Assembly: GCA_019671135.1 (NCBI GenBank)
Contig: JAHRHY010000024.1
Coordinates: forward strand, 62,001-126,000
From: Linnemannia hyalina
Taxonomy: Eukaryota; Mortierellomycota; Mortierellomycetes; Mortierellales; Mortierellaceae
DNA: 64,000 nt
Direction of reading: 5' to 3'
The notes under the pieces are model-generated. The model saw only the letters and a list, made by a program, of their open reading frames with translations. It did not search any database and had not been told where the DNA came from. Below are positions 1 to 10,693 of this stretch, piece after piece; the first letter of the stretch is position 1, and the number at the start of each line of letters is the position of its first letter. The position numbers were made by a program, and so were the translations under genes.

Positions 1-2257
1 AAATGCCCAAGCTCGCTGTCGTTGCGCGTGGCCTTCTCAATCGGGACATCTAGCAACAGTTTCAGGCACTCGGGAGGAGGAACGGCAGCCATGGCCTCAC
101 AGGTCGGGATGCGGCCTAGGGGCACGTCGGCGTAAAATTGGCACCAAGCTAGGGATCCACCAAAGAGAGACTGTAAGCGTAGGATCCGCGCAGGTTCTTC
201 GGCCTTGCTCTTGCCTCTTTTCTTCTTGGAAGGGATGAAGACCGATTCGAAAGCAATTATGCGGAGGTTGTGTGGAGTCAGAGGTGTTACCGTGGACCCG
301 GGTTTTGACCCAAGATTTAGTGTGGATTGTGCTGGACCATGAGAGGATGATGTCAATTCTGAGAGTGTATTGGACGACAGTTAAGGCGCAGCATATCCTC
401 GAAATTGAGTAAAGTCTGGCCATATCGATGTTGCAGGAAGATTGATTGGTTGATAGGGGGACTGACTGGAAGAGGGATAAGCGCCGAGTTGTGGCGACGA
501 TACCGAGCGGCCATAGACGGGCGGTTGGAAGGAAGTCGGCTGACCACTGTTTCGCCGCTTCCGATGGTGTTCTGAACCAAAGTCATTAGGATTCGACAGA
601 TCAATAGCATCGCTTCCAAGGGTGTAGTTGGGATGTGCCAGGGTGTCATACTGTTGTTGTATTTATTGATGTGTCATCCAAAGTTGAGGATTGTACTGCT
701 GTTGTTGAAATGTGTTTGGGTGTGGATGGTACAACTCCTGGGGGTGTTGATGTTGCCCTTGTACGATGTTTTGGTGAATATGGTGTTGCATACCCGGTTG
801 GCTCTGCGTATACATCGGTGAATATACTTCTGCTTGTCGCATGAACGGGTTGTGCATGGCCAGTGTAGAATTGGAGGCGGTTGGCTGAACTCCAGAATAT
901 TGTTGCTGCTGTCGATCACGATGTGGTGACCCAATAATCTGTTGCTGCTGTCGATCACGGTGTGGTGTCACAGAGACCTGTTGCCCAAGTTGAGCATCGT
1001 GGCGTTGATAGTTTTTTCTTGACTATATAGCCAAAAACAGTGAAAAGGAGCGTAAGAACATATGTAACACATATGATGAAAAAAGCGTGCAGAGTATAAT
1101 TTTGCAAATACCTACATAACTTCCGGTCTGGTGAATGTTTGGGGAAGATGATTCTCTCACATTTGCGGCACGAGCAGCACCACCCGTAGTGGCAGTGGCG
1201 GTGGTAGTAGTGGTGATAATGGTCTTGCTACCTTGACCTTTGTCTCGCTGCTGCACTTTATGTTTCTGTGAGGCGAGCCGCTGTGCAGCCTGATATTCGC
1301 CACGTTGGGCGCTCTCAGTCGACTATTGGACCATGATAAGTGATAGTGTTAGTATAAAAGGTGCCATTTTTAAAGAAAGAGAGAAGTGATAAGCACAGTT
1401 TATCAAAGTACATACATAACTTCCGGTCTGGGGTATATTTGCGAAGACAGGTTCACCGGTAGATGCAGTATGACCATTATCAGCAGTGGTAGTATTTGAG
1501 GACCCATTGAAATCGTCCGTCTCCTGTTGACCTTGGAGGTGTCGAGAGGGTGCTAGAGGCAATCGATTCTTTTGTACATTGGCCATGGCCACTTGTTGCA
1601 GCTACGGAACCAGTTGAAGTGAGTCAGGATCAGATTAATAAATTTACGTCTTAAGAGAAAGATGATTCTCCATCCGCTAAAACCCTTCTCGCAGTTGATC
1701 TCAGGAATAAACGCACCTATGGTGAACGTCAACACTTACCGAAGGAAGTCCGTCGTGCTCATCTTCATTATCGGATGCTTGCCTTCGTTGGTCGTAATGC
1801 TGCTGTGTAGCTAAGTGACGTTGGACACTCCTAGTAGACTTTTTAATGAATTTTAATATTAGCGCCAGTAAGAGATATTCTATCCACAAATTCGCTTATC
1901 CAAGTGTCCACTTACAGGTGATTTTGGTAACCTCGCATTTTTGTTCGCTCGGAGTTGTGAATCACCACCATTCGAGACGCCACTACTGGGAAAAATGTCG
2001 TAGGTGCTATTATTACTCCGTGGATCACCGTACTCATTGTCATCTCCTCGATCTGATTCAATATCGCCGGCTCTGTCGTCCTCAGAATGGAACTCCTCGT
2101 TGGTCCTGTCAAAAGCAGATTCATCACTTTTTCTGCTCCAGTCTTCGTTCCATCCATCCCTACTGCTCTCTTTCGCATCATCATCGCTCTGTTGCCAGCT
2201 TTCGCAACCGTCCGATGGAGAGTTGGTTTGATCATCGTCCGATATGACGTGCCTCAT
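1..2257 (-). pseudogene. Multi-exon Gln-rich gene, 3' end outside window, two in-frame stops
   Basis: Five exons can be traced on the minus strand: about 2257-1916 (from MRHVISDDD), 1838-1740, 1601-1416, 1322-1112 and 1017 to the window edge, with GTAAGT/GTATGT/GTATTT donors and TAG/AAG acceptors. Exon 1 is Ser/Asp/Glu-rich. Later exons are Gln/Thr/Pro-rich with two RDRQQQQ blocks, and the last part (RIPTCEAMAAVPPPECLKLL) looks like the start of a folded C-terminal domain that leaves the window. The final exon has in-frame TAA codons at 665-663 (inside a Gln run) and 383-381, with coherent coding sequence on both sides, so the copy is probably broken, or two small introns are missed. Composition suggests a nuclear regulatory protein, but I recognise no DNA-binding domain. 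Confidence 0.55.
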
Positions 2258-2275
2258 TTGAGCAAAAAACAAATG

Positions 2276-2299
2276 AGTGTGTGTGTGTGTGTGTGTGAG
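2276..2299. repeat. (GT)n microsatellite
   Basis: A short GT dinucleotide run lies just upstream of the minus-strand Gln-rich gene. Apart from it I see no gene between about 2300 and 2720. Confidence 0.8.
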
Positions 2300-2723
2300 G
2301 GGGGGAGAAAGAAGAGACAAAGATAAACGGCTACGTTTCAATGGGACATGTTATCCTTTCACTAGAGGGAGGTTGATTAAACTGAAAGAAACCTGTATAT
2401 TTAGAAATCGCTCTCTATTGGTCGAACCTTGTTTGACCTGATGTCCCAATTCTTTGACCTGTTCTTTCAATTTCTAAGCCACCACTTGACCTGTTATCAG
2501 CCTAATGTACCACAACTCAACCTGTTCTCACATCAGCCCAGACCTCTGCTGAGTCCCACTACACGAAAAGCGACTCCGATGGTGGAAAAGTCGACATCTA
2601 CATCAGTACCAACCCTCGATTAACACAGCCAATCTACCCTCTTTGTTTCAAAACCACCGCCAACTGTTATTCCTCTTATCACACTGTACTTCAACTTTAA
2701 TATTTGATTGAATAGTTATTGAA

Positions 2724-2757
2724 CTAGCAAGTGGCCGCGGCTACGCCGCGGGCGCTG
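2724..2757 (-). other. Helitron 3'-terminal hairpin and CTAG end
   Basis: Read on the minus strand, a perfect 7-bp stem with a 3-nt loop is followed by CCACTTGCTAG and then T. This is the terminator arrangement of rolling-circle Helitrons (hairpin close to the 3' end, CTRR terminus, insertion between A and T). Being GC-rich in an AT-rich flank, it stands out clearly. Confidence 0.75.
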
Positions 2758-2982
2758 CGCCGGTTTCTCGATTCCCAGGTTTTGGTGTGTAAGGGCTAGA
2801 GGTGTTGCCGACCTGGGGTCTTATCTCGTTCATTTTGGATGTGTCTTGACTTCAAAGGAGGGAAAATAATATTAGGAATAAAAAAGTGAGCCAGCAAAAA
2901 GGATGAGAGGACTGATCTAAAGAACGGGCGAGCATTGTTCACTCTTTTAACATTTTGATCGATTCTATGGTGTAGGGTATGA

Positions 2983-4857
2983 TTACAGAACTCTCTTATA
3001 GACATCACTTCTAGTGTATGTGCCCTCAAGCCCGGGGATGCTGCCATGGATCATAAGAACTTTGACATTTTTGACGTCTGTGCGTCAAGAAAGAGAAATA
3101 TAAAGCTTACTGTGTGTGAACACAGCAGTAGGGAGATAGAGTCCGACATTTTCAAGGGTTTGACCCTGCACCTTGTTGATCGTCATGGCAAAAGCGGGCC
3201 TGACCGGGAACTGTCGTCTCTTGAATGTGATCGGGGAGGACTTGTCGTCTGTTGTTAAATAGGCTCTCGTGGGATGAAGACCGAGTCGGTGGCAAAAGGT
3301 CCCGTCAGGATTGTTGCCATGATACAGCGTGGCCTGAGTCCGCGGACGATCAAGCGAGTTCCGTTGCAGAGTCCTTTTTTTTGGTCCACGTTTCGGAAGA
3401 TAATGATGGGCATGCCAACTTTCAGCACCAGATAGTAGGGAGGTAATCCAGTGGGGTCCAAAGAGTTGAGATACTCTGTAGGATAGTTGGCGACGCCGTT
3501 GGTATCTGAATCCAGAATGGAGTCTTGGCCAAGGTACTCTGTTGCCTCGCCAGGAAGTAGTGTGGTCGCGAGGTCGTTCATATGATTGGCATCCTTGTTC
3601 AGTGTTGTCAAAATAGCGGTGCGCTTAATGTCGTGAGGTGCAAAGTTGCCGATGGAGATATTGGGGTAGATGGTGCGGATAAGTTGGATCTCGTGTTCGT
3701 TGTTGAGATTGGGTCCATGTGGCGTAAAAAGGATGTCGTCTGGAATCCTGATATAATCATCAGATTCGCCAAGGAAAATGTCTGCTCCTTGCCTTCACCC
3801 ACATGTAGCAAAAAATCGACGAAAGAAAAAGAGCTACTCTTGTCCTCCATGACTCGCATATTGCGAGTTAGCTTGAGTGTCTTGACCTTGGGCCAAATGG
3901 TGCAAGACATCTTTAGACATGCTCCTTCGATTTGAGACTGAGATCCATGAACAACCACCGGCAACACCTGTCGAAAGTCGCCACCGAACACGACAATCTT
4001 TCCACCGAAAGGAACCAAGGGTCGATCCATAATCCGGTCCACAGACTCAAAGACATGTCGATGCATCATGGGTGCCTCATTCCAGATAATGAGGTCGGCC
4101 GCATGAATAATGGATCCGACTTGTTGCTCGCGGGTGATATTGCAGGTCGAGTCTTTGAAAACTGGAATGGGGAACTTGAAGACAGAGTGTGCAGTGCGTC
4201 CACCATGAAGGATCAGAGCTGCTATACCGGATGACGCGAGGACAACAACATTCTTTTTCAGAACACCACTGATTTGTTCAATTAGTGTGTTGTAGAGAAA
4301 GGATTTGCCGGTACCATCTGGTCCGTCAATAAAATAGAGGTTGGACCCTCGGGGGCGGACGGGTGTGGAGACGGAGGCGATGCTTTCGTCAAATATTACC
4401 CGCTGCTCGACATTCAAGGCATGAATGTGGGAACCCGCCAGCTTGGCGAGCTCTTCACACGATTTTTCGCTGTGGTCGGAGGCGGACTTTGGGATGTAGC
4501 GGAGAATGTTGTCGCTGATGTCTTGTGGCATAGTGGGAAAGGCGGCCAGAGAAGGGAGACAGAACCTCTCACCGTCCTTAGGCTGGACAAAGTAGATCCG
4601 GGAAATCTTAAAGGTGTCCTTTTGGTTCCTCTTGTCCCACTTGCGATTGTTTTGGTCGTAGGTGTAATGCTCGCGAATCTCGGCGTATGTATATTTATGT
4701 GCGTCCTTGTCCTCTTAGTTCAGCTTAAAGTAGGCCATCAGTTGACTGTCGTTGTTACGGCGGGCGACACAAAGTAGATCCGCGTATGTGACGTTGTGCT
4801 GGCCTATGAGATGGACCTGTTGACGTTGCACAGCAGGTGAATGACCGTACAAAGGTT
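2983..4857 (-). pseudogene. Pif1-family helicase of Helitron (degraded)
   Basis: Pif1/Helitron helicase signatures follow in order: VQRQQVHL, TYADLLCVARRN, YTYAEIREHYTYD, the RIYFVQPKDGERF block, Walker A GPDGTGKS, the Walker B-like segment LIIWNEAPM, GGDFRQVLPV, then GMPIIIFRNVD/GLCNGTRLIV, and finally FAMTINKVQGQTLENVG and LYISLS with a VKNVKVL tail. Breaks: TAA at 4717-4715, a one-base frameshift near 3785, another frame change near 3200-3260, and TGA at 3087-3085 where the family usually has Arg. The role of the intact enzyme would be 5'-3' DNA unwinding during rolling-circle transposition. Confidence 0.85.
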
Positions 4858-5099
4858 ATTCAAGGATGCGTCACATGCTCTCATGGGAAGAGAGGTATCT
4901 CATATCGCGAAATTTGCGAATCTCAATGCGTGAAGGATGCTATTATACAAACGATAGTAAAAAAAAAGAGAGTGAGAAAAAATAGTAAGCAAGGTGTTGC
5001 AATGGTCAGACTCAAGAGAAAAAATGCCCAAAAGAAATACCTCCTTACTTGCTGCATTTGTTTGGTCTGCAGTGATTTAGCCTTCAGTGGCGGCGGTGT

Positions 5100-6041
5100 A
5101 AGATCCTGTAGCGGTAGCTGTGGCAGTGGCGGGGCTGGTGCTGGTGATGGTGATGGTGGTGATGGCGGTGGACGATAGTGCCGCTTCCGACTCCTCGTCA
5201 GTCTCCTCTTCAACAATCATTCGCCCTCGCTTGTCCAACGTAACCGAGGACGTTCCAACAATGGACGGGCGATCGCTATTGATGGTACCGTTTTGGTAGG
5301 CATTGTGAATGGCTATTGAAAAGACATCGTCAAAGTTGCCGTTCGTCAGCACACCATTCAGGGCGTCAATGAAATCATTGTTGTCGTTGAATCCATAGTC
5401 TTTGTCCGAGTCCTGACCAGTGACAGGGATGGCGACAGTAGGTGTATTGTTGGCAGAGACGGTTATTGCAACCTGCCCCTGCTCCTGCTCCTGCTTCTGG
5501 TCTTGAGTTGAGGTGGTCCTGAAAAAGACCCTGAATCGACGCCCACTCACCTTTGGAGTTGGCGTTGGAGTGGGGAACAACAGTGGCAACCTTGGGCTTG
5601 AAACTCCGGAGGTGTGTATACGCATCCTCAAAATACGTAATATTGTCGGGGACAGGGTCATGAACAGGAGCCGTTGAGATCAAGATGCTTCTGCTGTCGA
5701 TATCTGAGGTCATGTTGTTGATGGGGACATCAGGGATTGGATCAGAGACATTCACAATAGTTGCATTGTCGTTCTACGCATCGTCTGTGTTGCAGCGCCT
5801 GCGATTACTGAGAGTGGTGCACCCTTTACAATGCGCCGCAGCTGCCGAACCAAGACCTTAGGGCTCAAAGAGGACTGTTGCCTGCGATAAGTAGGAAACA
5901 GTACTAAAGGTCAGGGATGAACAGAAATGAACATAATAAATAACATAGTTGCATACAGACACTGACATAGACTTACTTTGGAGCAGCAGCAGAAGAACGG
6001 GTTCCGGTACGGGTATAAAGAGGCGTGGATGGTTTGCGCAT
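5100..6041 (-). CDS. Unrecognised acidic/Thr-rich protein, spliced or frame-broken
   Basis: A plausible start at 6041 (MRKPSTPLYTRTGTR) leads to a GTAAGT donor near 5984, then an exon beginning after a CAG near 5887 (KVLVRQLRRIVKGA). Coherent reading continues as DPVPDNITYFEDAYTHLRSF, then in another frame as DFIDALNGVLTNG and RGRMIVEEETDEESEA before a Thr/Ala/Ser tail. Frame switches near 5500 and 5760 mean either unrecognised introns or decay. It lies directly behind the Helitron helicase, in the place where captured host genes are often found, but no end of that element is visible upstream to prove capture. I do not recognise the family. Confidence 0.35.
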
Positions 6042-6226
6042 GTTGAAGAGGATAAAACTTGAGACGCTTACCCTTTTCTAAAAGAGAAATAATACAACCT
6101 CTTCACTCTCCTTGTGCCACGACATACCGTTACCCTACTGTTCACTGACCATGCTCAGTAGATTGGCGTCTGTGTTCTCTTCATTCTTGTTCTTCCTTGT
6201 GGTATGTGTGCTCGCGTCTTCGTATT

Positions 6227-6345
6227 TGTCCATGCCAAGCTGCATCCTCATGTCTGTCCATGCCATGCTGCGTCCTCTTATGTGTCCATGCCATGCTTCG
6301 TCTGCATTCTCATGTCTCATGTTTGTCCATGCCATGCTGGTGGAA
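6227..6345. repeat. Short minisatellite, TGTCCATGCCATGCT core
   Basis: Four imperfect copies of a TGTCCATGCCATGCT-like core, separated by ATCCTCATG-like spacers, are arranged head to tail. The open frames here only reflect the repeat. From 6350 to 6670 I see nothing beyond low-complexity GTTGTT/TTGCTGTT sequence and AT-rich DNA. Confidence 0.6.
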
Positions 6346-6670
6346 GTCTTTTTTGTTTCTGGTGTCGTTTGTTGCTTGCTGTTGTTGCTATTGTTGTTTG
6401 TTGCTTTCTGTTGCAGTTTTTGTTGTTGTAAAAGAAAAGAGAGGGAGGTTAAATAAAGGGGTGATCTTATCGATAACATGATGTTAAGCATGGAGACGCC
6501 ACGCGGTTGTGCAATTATGCAATTACAGAAAAATTGCTATATCATGTGATTTATCCCTCATGGATTTTAGTATATGAGATTAGTATATGAGATAGTAATA
6601 ACATCAATCATCACTGCTTCAACTCTCGTCCCCGTTCTATACTTCTCTGTCCCAGTCTTCGCCTGTTGCA

Positions 6671-7011
6671 ACAGGTCTCTGTTTGGTTTAAATGTTTTCT
6701 TAATAGCCCCCTTCCTTTCTTAAACTTTCGCTTTCGCTTATGGCTTATGGCTTATAGCTGGTCCATGCTGATTGGCTGATATTATTTGGTTCGGAAAATC
6801 AAGCGATCAATCGAAAAAAACGTCACGTTTTTGAGGGCCAATTGCATTGATCAACGAATGTCCTACAAAGGACGGACTATTCGCATTGTCATAGGTGCCA
6901 TGGACATATGTGTTACCTTCTTTTTAATTTTGAACCGACGAAACTAAACTAAAAAAATATATAAAGCTATGGATCCCTCACCCCGAAAATGCTCCTTATC
7001 TTCTTTTTCGT
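6671..7011 (+). repeat. DIRS left inverted terminal repeat
   Basis: This segment is the near-perfect inverse complement of 11783-12122. It contains a TATA-like ATATATAAAG at about 6957 that could start transcription of the element. Confidence 0.85.
6955..6966 (+). promoter_or_regulatory. TATA-like box in DIRS terminal repeat
   Basis: ATATATAAAG sits about 95 bp before the gag start at 7051. The same block with the same spacing precedes gag in the partial copy near 31620. Confidence 0.5.
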
Positions 7012-7120
7012 CGCCCTTCAGGAACACATCCAAAGCTTCGACATTCCTTCATGAGCGACCATATCAACACCGACAATAATGCACTTCACTCTCTCTCACC
7101 TGAAGAGGTGGCCACCCTAA

Positions 7121-8069
7121 GCGGCCCCTTCATGTGCAGAGGATATAAAAAGGCATATAAAAAATATCCAAAGCCCAAGGAACGGAGTGTTGACTTTCAT
7201 AGCTGACATATCTCTTTATAGTGGGCAACAGAACACAGAATAAAATAGCAATAGACAGCACAAGAATTTTTAAAATGTAATCTCTCCCCTGTATTTCGCC
7301 CCAAAGGAGGCCATCCATGTTCGGCTCCACCAACCATAGACTACAGTATAAAAATATCTGTCAACACCTATTAAAACAGTGTGTTCCTTGAGAGTACAAC
7401 AAATCTCATCAGCTTTTTCCTTCCACCAGTCTCCATTTTCTACATTCACCACCACTACTTTGTAACATCATCTACTTTAGCTGAGAAAGCCTTGGACATG
7501 ATCATCTCATATTGGATCCTGGATATTACAGATAGTAATTTCCTTTCCAATATGAGATGATCATGTCCAAGGCTTTCTCAGCTAAAGTAGATGATGTTAC
7601 AAAGTAGTGGTGGTGAATGTAGAAAATGGAGACTGGTGGAAGGAAAAAGCTGATGAGATTTGTTGTACTCTCAAGGAACACACTGTTTTAATAGGTGTTG
7701 ACAGATATTTTTATACTGTAGTCTATGGTTGGTGGAGCCGAACATGGATGGCCTCCAAAGATGCAGTTGAGAGTACAAGTGCTTTAGATGATCACATACA
7801 AGAACTACTCTGGCGAATCTTGCAGTGAGGGTTACAGGTTAATAGTAGATGGACACATTCAAGAGTGTGGTGTGCGAAAAATAAGAAGACTTTGTTGTTT
7901 GGAGAATAGGTTGGTGTTTAGTAGGATAGTTATGCAAGGAATGTTACAGTGGTTGTCTTATATGCTTGGTATCATATATACATTCTCATCCCATAGTCGC
8001 TATGGATATTGTCGAGATCTACAGAGATGTAACAAACACCATATGATAATTTGGACGTGAAAGGCCTCC
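7121..8069 (+). mobile_element. Foldback element F2 (copy 1) inside DIRS gag
   Basis: Begins GCGGCCCCTTCATGTGC and ends GGCCTCC. It matches 53256-54247 over its first about 185 bp and again from the GAGAGTACAAGTGC block to the end. A second element (F1, 7306-7756) is nested inside it. Unlike the 53-kb copy, the flanks here do not form a duplication, consistent with the loss of about 310 bp of gag on the right. Confidence 0.75.
7306..7756. mobile_element. Foldback element F1 (copy 1), nested in F2
   Basis: A near-perfect palindrome: GGAGGCCATCC at the left, GGCCTCC at the right, arms of about 200 bp and a short unique loop near 7510-7540. It is flanked by AAA on both sides as a 3-bp duplication, and the empty site is seen in the F2 copy at 53 kb (GCCCCGAAGATAC). 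Each arm holds the same short reading frame (WWKEKADEICCTLKE), so open frames on both strands are a by-product of the palindrome. Confidence 0.75.
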
Positions 8070-8779
8070 CAAGCTCAGTCCACTCGGCCCCTCGACAACT
8101 TTGCTATCGATTTTTTCGCCAACGTCACTGACCCCACTGCAAGGCAAACAGTGGCAGACTTTATCCAAATCATGCGCAGTAATTTGGCCAACAACGCCAG
8201 AGAAGTACAAGAGCTTCGCAACAGCAACTATCTCCGCGCCAAGGGACTCCAGCCTGTACCGGAGAAGAAGAAAGGCGTCAGCATCTCTCAAGAGGTCATC
8301 AAAGCCAACATCAAAGCAGTAGAGGAATATGCCAAGGCTCTCCCCGCCAAGAAGCCAGCCAACGGAGGATCGGGCCGAGGAGGCAAAGGCCATCGCGGCG
8401 GCGGCCGCGGTTGGGGCGGCAACAACTTTCAATACGGCCAGCAACAGCGACCCCAGTACCAACAGCAATACCAGAAACATTCGCAATACCAACAATACGC
8501 TCCAGCGTATCCTCCAGCGCCCCCGCAGCAGCAACAACAATTTGCCTTCCCGAACCAAGGCTTCAACGATTGGAACGGCCATGGACAGTTCCAAGGACAG
8601 GGTTTTCCCAGGGGCAACCGCGGACGGGGACGCGGCCGAGGCCAGAGCTCCCAATAGGAGGTCGACTGCAACATCATCTCCCGGAATGGCAGCGATTGAC
8701 AGACGACGAATGGGTCCTCAGCGTGATTGGGGAGGGTTTTCAAATTCCGTTCCATACATCCCCCCCAACAACCAATCTC

Positions 8780-10693
8780 CAACAGCACCGGTCTTCAATG
8801 TCGTCGGAGGATGAACAGGTGATCGAGGAGGAAATCGTCGCCCTGCTCGAAAAGCAAGCAATCGAGCCAGCCACGGATCCTGGTTTCCGAAGCAGGCTCT
8901 TCACCATTGTCAAGAAGACAGGCGACCTGAGGCCGGTCCTCAACCTCAGGCCCCTCAACCAGTATGTGGAGCAAACCAGCTTCAAGATGGAGACCACCAA
9001 GACGGTATGCGCCATGGTTTACAAGAACGACTACCTCACCTCGATCGATCTGAAAGATGCATTCCTCCATGTCCCAGTAGCACCAGCTCATCGACGTTAT
9101 CTACAATTCCAGTGGAAGGGCCGGATCTACCAGTTCCGGACCTTGCCCTTCGGTCTCTCTCTATCACCACTAGTGTTCACAAAGGTACTTCGTCCCCTTT
9201 TGCGCTGGGCTCGCCGCAAAGGGATTCGTCTCTCAGCGTACTTGGACGACATCCTGATCATGGCCCGATCGGAGGAGCAATCACGCAAGAACACTCAACT
9301 AGTGCGAGACAAGTTGACCGCACTGGGCTTCATCATCAACGAGAAGAAATCATCCCTGGAGCCATCCCAGACCCTGGACCATCTCGGATTCTCATTCGAT
9401 ACACGCAAGATGACTCTCGCCATCCCCAAGACCAAGCTGAGGGATCTCAGACGGGAGGCAACAAAGATGCTCAACAAGGGCCATGTTGCATATTTGCCTG
9501 TCTCGGGGGTGTCAGCTAATGTAATTAGGCTAGAGACAGTAATTTAGTCATATGACCAGACACCGACATAAATGGAGGTGTCTGGGCTGTTAACAAAGAT
9601 CCCTCTCTTGTCTTATCAATTCGATTGTGCGTGACTAGCGTAAAATTTTTCAGGCCATACCACTCTCAAGAACTTGTCCTCCTTCGTGGGCAAGACAATG
9701 GCCACCACATTAGCGGTATTCCCGGCGCGCCTGATGTCTCGCAACCTCCTTTATCTCAAGAACTCTACCCTGCGTCGTCAAGGAGCTCAATGGACGGACA
9801 CAGTAATCCTTACGGAGGAAGCGGAGAAGGATCTGGAATGGTGGATATCCAACCTTCGACAATGGAACGGCCACTCATGGATCCAAACGCCACCGGAGCT
9901 GGACATCTACACGGATGCCTCAGATGAGGGATGGGGGATCGTGATCGGTTCCCAGACCTGGAGCGGGACATGGACACAGGAGGAGCGCAGGATGCACATC
10001 AACTGGAAAGAGATCCAGACAGTGCTCCTTGCGGTCACCCTTCCTCAAGTTCAAGGACGGATGGTGAATGTCATTATCGACAACACCAGCACCATCTCCT
10101 ATATCAACAAGTTCGGCGGTACGAGATCACCTCCACTGATGGAAGCAGCAGACAGAGTGTGAAGATACTGTCTAGCTACCGGCACACGCCTGCAGATCAC
10201 GTACGTGCCATCTCTCTTCAACCCAGCGGATTCGCCATCCAGGAGACTGCAACAGCAGCTGGAGTGGAGCCTGGATCCACAGTTCTTCCAAGCACTGGAC
10301 CATTGGTGGGGGCCCCACCACGTCGATCTGTTCGCGTCGCCAATCAACACGCAACTCCCTCACTTCTTCTCTTGGCGCCCGCACCCAATAGCAATGGCAA
10401 TGGAAGCTCTTCATCACAGTTGGAAGAGATTGGGCAACCTCTACATCTGTCCTCCGTGGAATTTAATCCCACAAGTTCTGCAGCGTCTCAGGCAGGAGAA
10501 GCTGGACGCAACGCTGATAGCTCCGTATTGGCCGTCAGCAGCTTGGTTTCCCTCAGTCCAAGCCATGTCGATCTGCCCTCCAGTCCCGATCCCGAGAGCC
10601 AGCGTGCTTCCTCCTCGAGGAAGCGCAAGTCACATCCTACACAAGAATCCCCACTGGCATTTGGGGGCGTGGAGGATAAGCGGGCACGCTTAA
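8780..10693 (+). pseudogene. DIRS reverse transcriptase - RNase H
   Basis: RT motifs are clear: TGDLRPVLNLRPLNQYV, LTSIDLKDAFLHVPV, RTLPFGLSLSPLVFTKV and the catalytic AYLDDILIMA, then LGFSFDTRKMTLAIP. The frame is interrupted at 9479-9658 by a 174-bp insertion with GGCCAT at both ends, and resumes with LSSFVGKTMATTLAVF. RNase H follows: ELDIYTDASDEGWG, WKEIQTVLLAV, NVIIDNTSTISYIN. A TGA at 10160-10162, where TGG (Trp) is expected, separates this from the in-frame tail RYCLATGTRLQITYVPSLFN, which runs to 10693 and overlaps the recombinase frame. Confidence 0.9.
9485..9658 (+). mobile_element. 174-bp insertion in DIRS RT, intron-like, with 6-bp duplication
   Basis: GGCCAT occurs at 9479-9484 and again at 9653-9658. 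Removing one copy plus the 168 bp between restores the RT frame (KGH followed by TTLKNLSSF). The right end reads GACTAG...AATTTTTCAG, like a fungal branch site and acceptor, and the register 9480-9653 gives a GC...AG intron. A hairpin CAGACACC/GGTGTCTG lies in the middle. It may be an introner-like insertion or a small MITE. Confidence 0.55.

Larger units (their letters stand above)
2724..4857 (-). mobile_element. Helitron, 3' portion (helicase end), 5' truncated
   Basis: The minus strand reads through a Pif1-type Helitron helicase and ends in a classic Helitron 3' terminus: a GC hairpin (stem CCGCGGC, 3-nt loop GTA) followed about 10 nt later by CTAG (2727-2724), which fits CTRR, and then by a host T. 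No HUH/Rep nuclease domain is visible upstream; the next gene begins near 5100, so the 5' half, including Rep, is missing or was never here. The coding part has stops and frameshifts, so this copy is inactive. Confidence 0.8.
7051..8657 (+). pseudogene. DIRS gag-like protein, interrupted
   Basis: Starts MSDHINTDNNALHSLSPEE, identical to the partial copy at 31713. After codon 24 the frame is broken by a 949-bp foldback element (7121-8069), and about 310 bp of gag present in the other copy are missing. It resumes with DFIQIMRSNLANNAREVQEL and a C-terminus rich in RGG/Gln/Tyr (GRGGKGHRGGGRGWGGN), a typical nucleic-acid-binding tail. The end (GQSSQ, stop at 8655-8657) overlaps the RT frame, as is usual in DIRS elements. 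Confidence 0.8.

Noticed and set aside
5077..5178. Plus-strand Gly/Asp-rich open frame (GAGDGDGGDGGG) opposite the minus-strand gene
   Set aside because: It is the complement of a Thr/Ala-rich repeat in the minus-strand coding region, with no start context or family.
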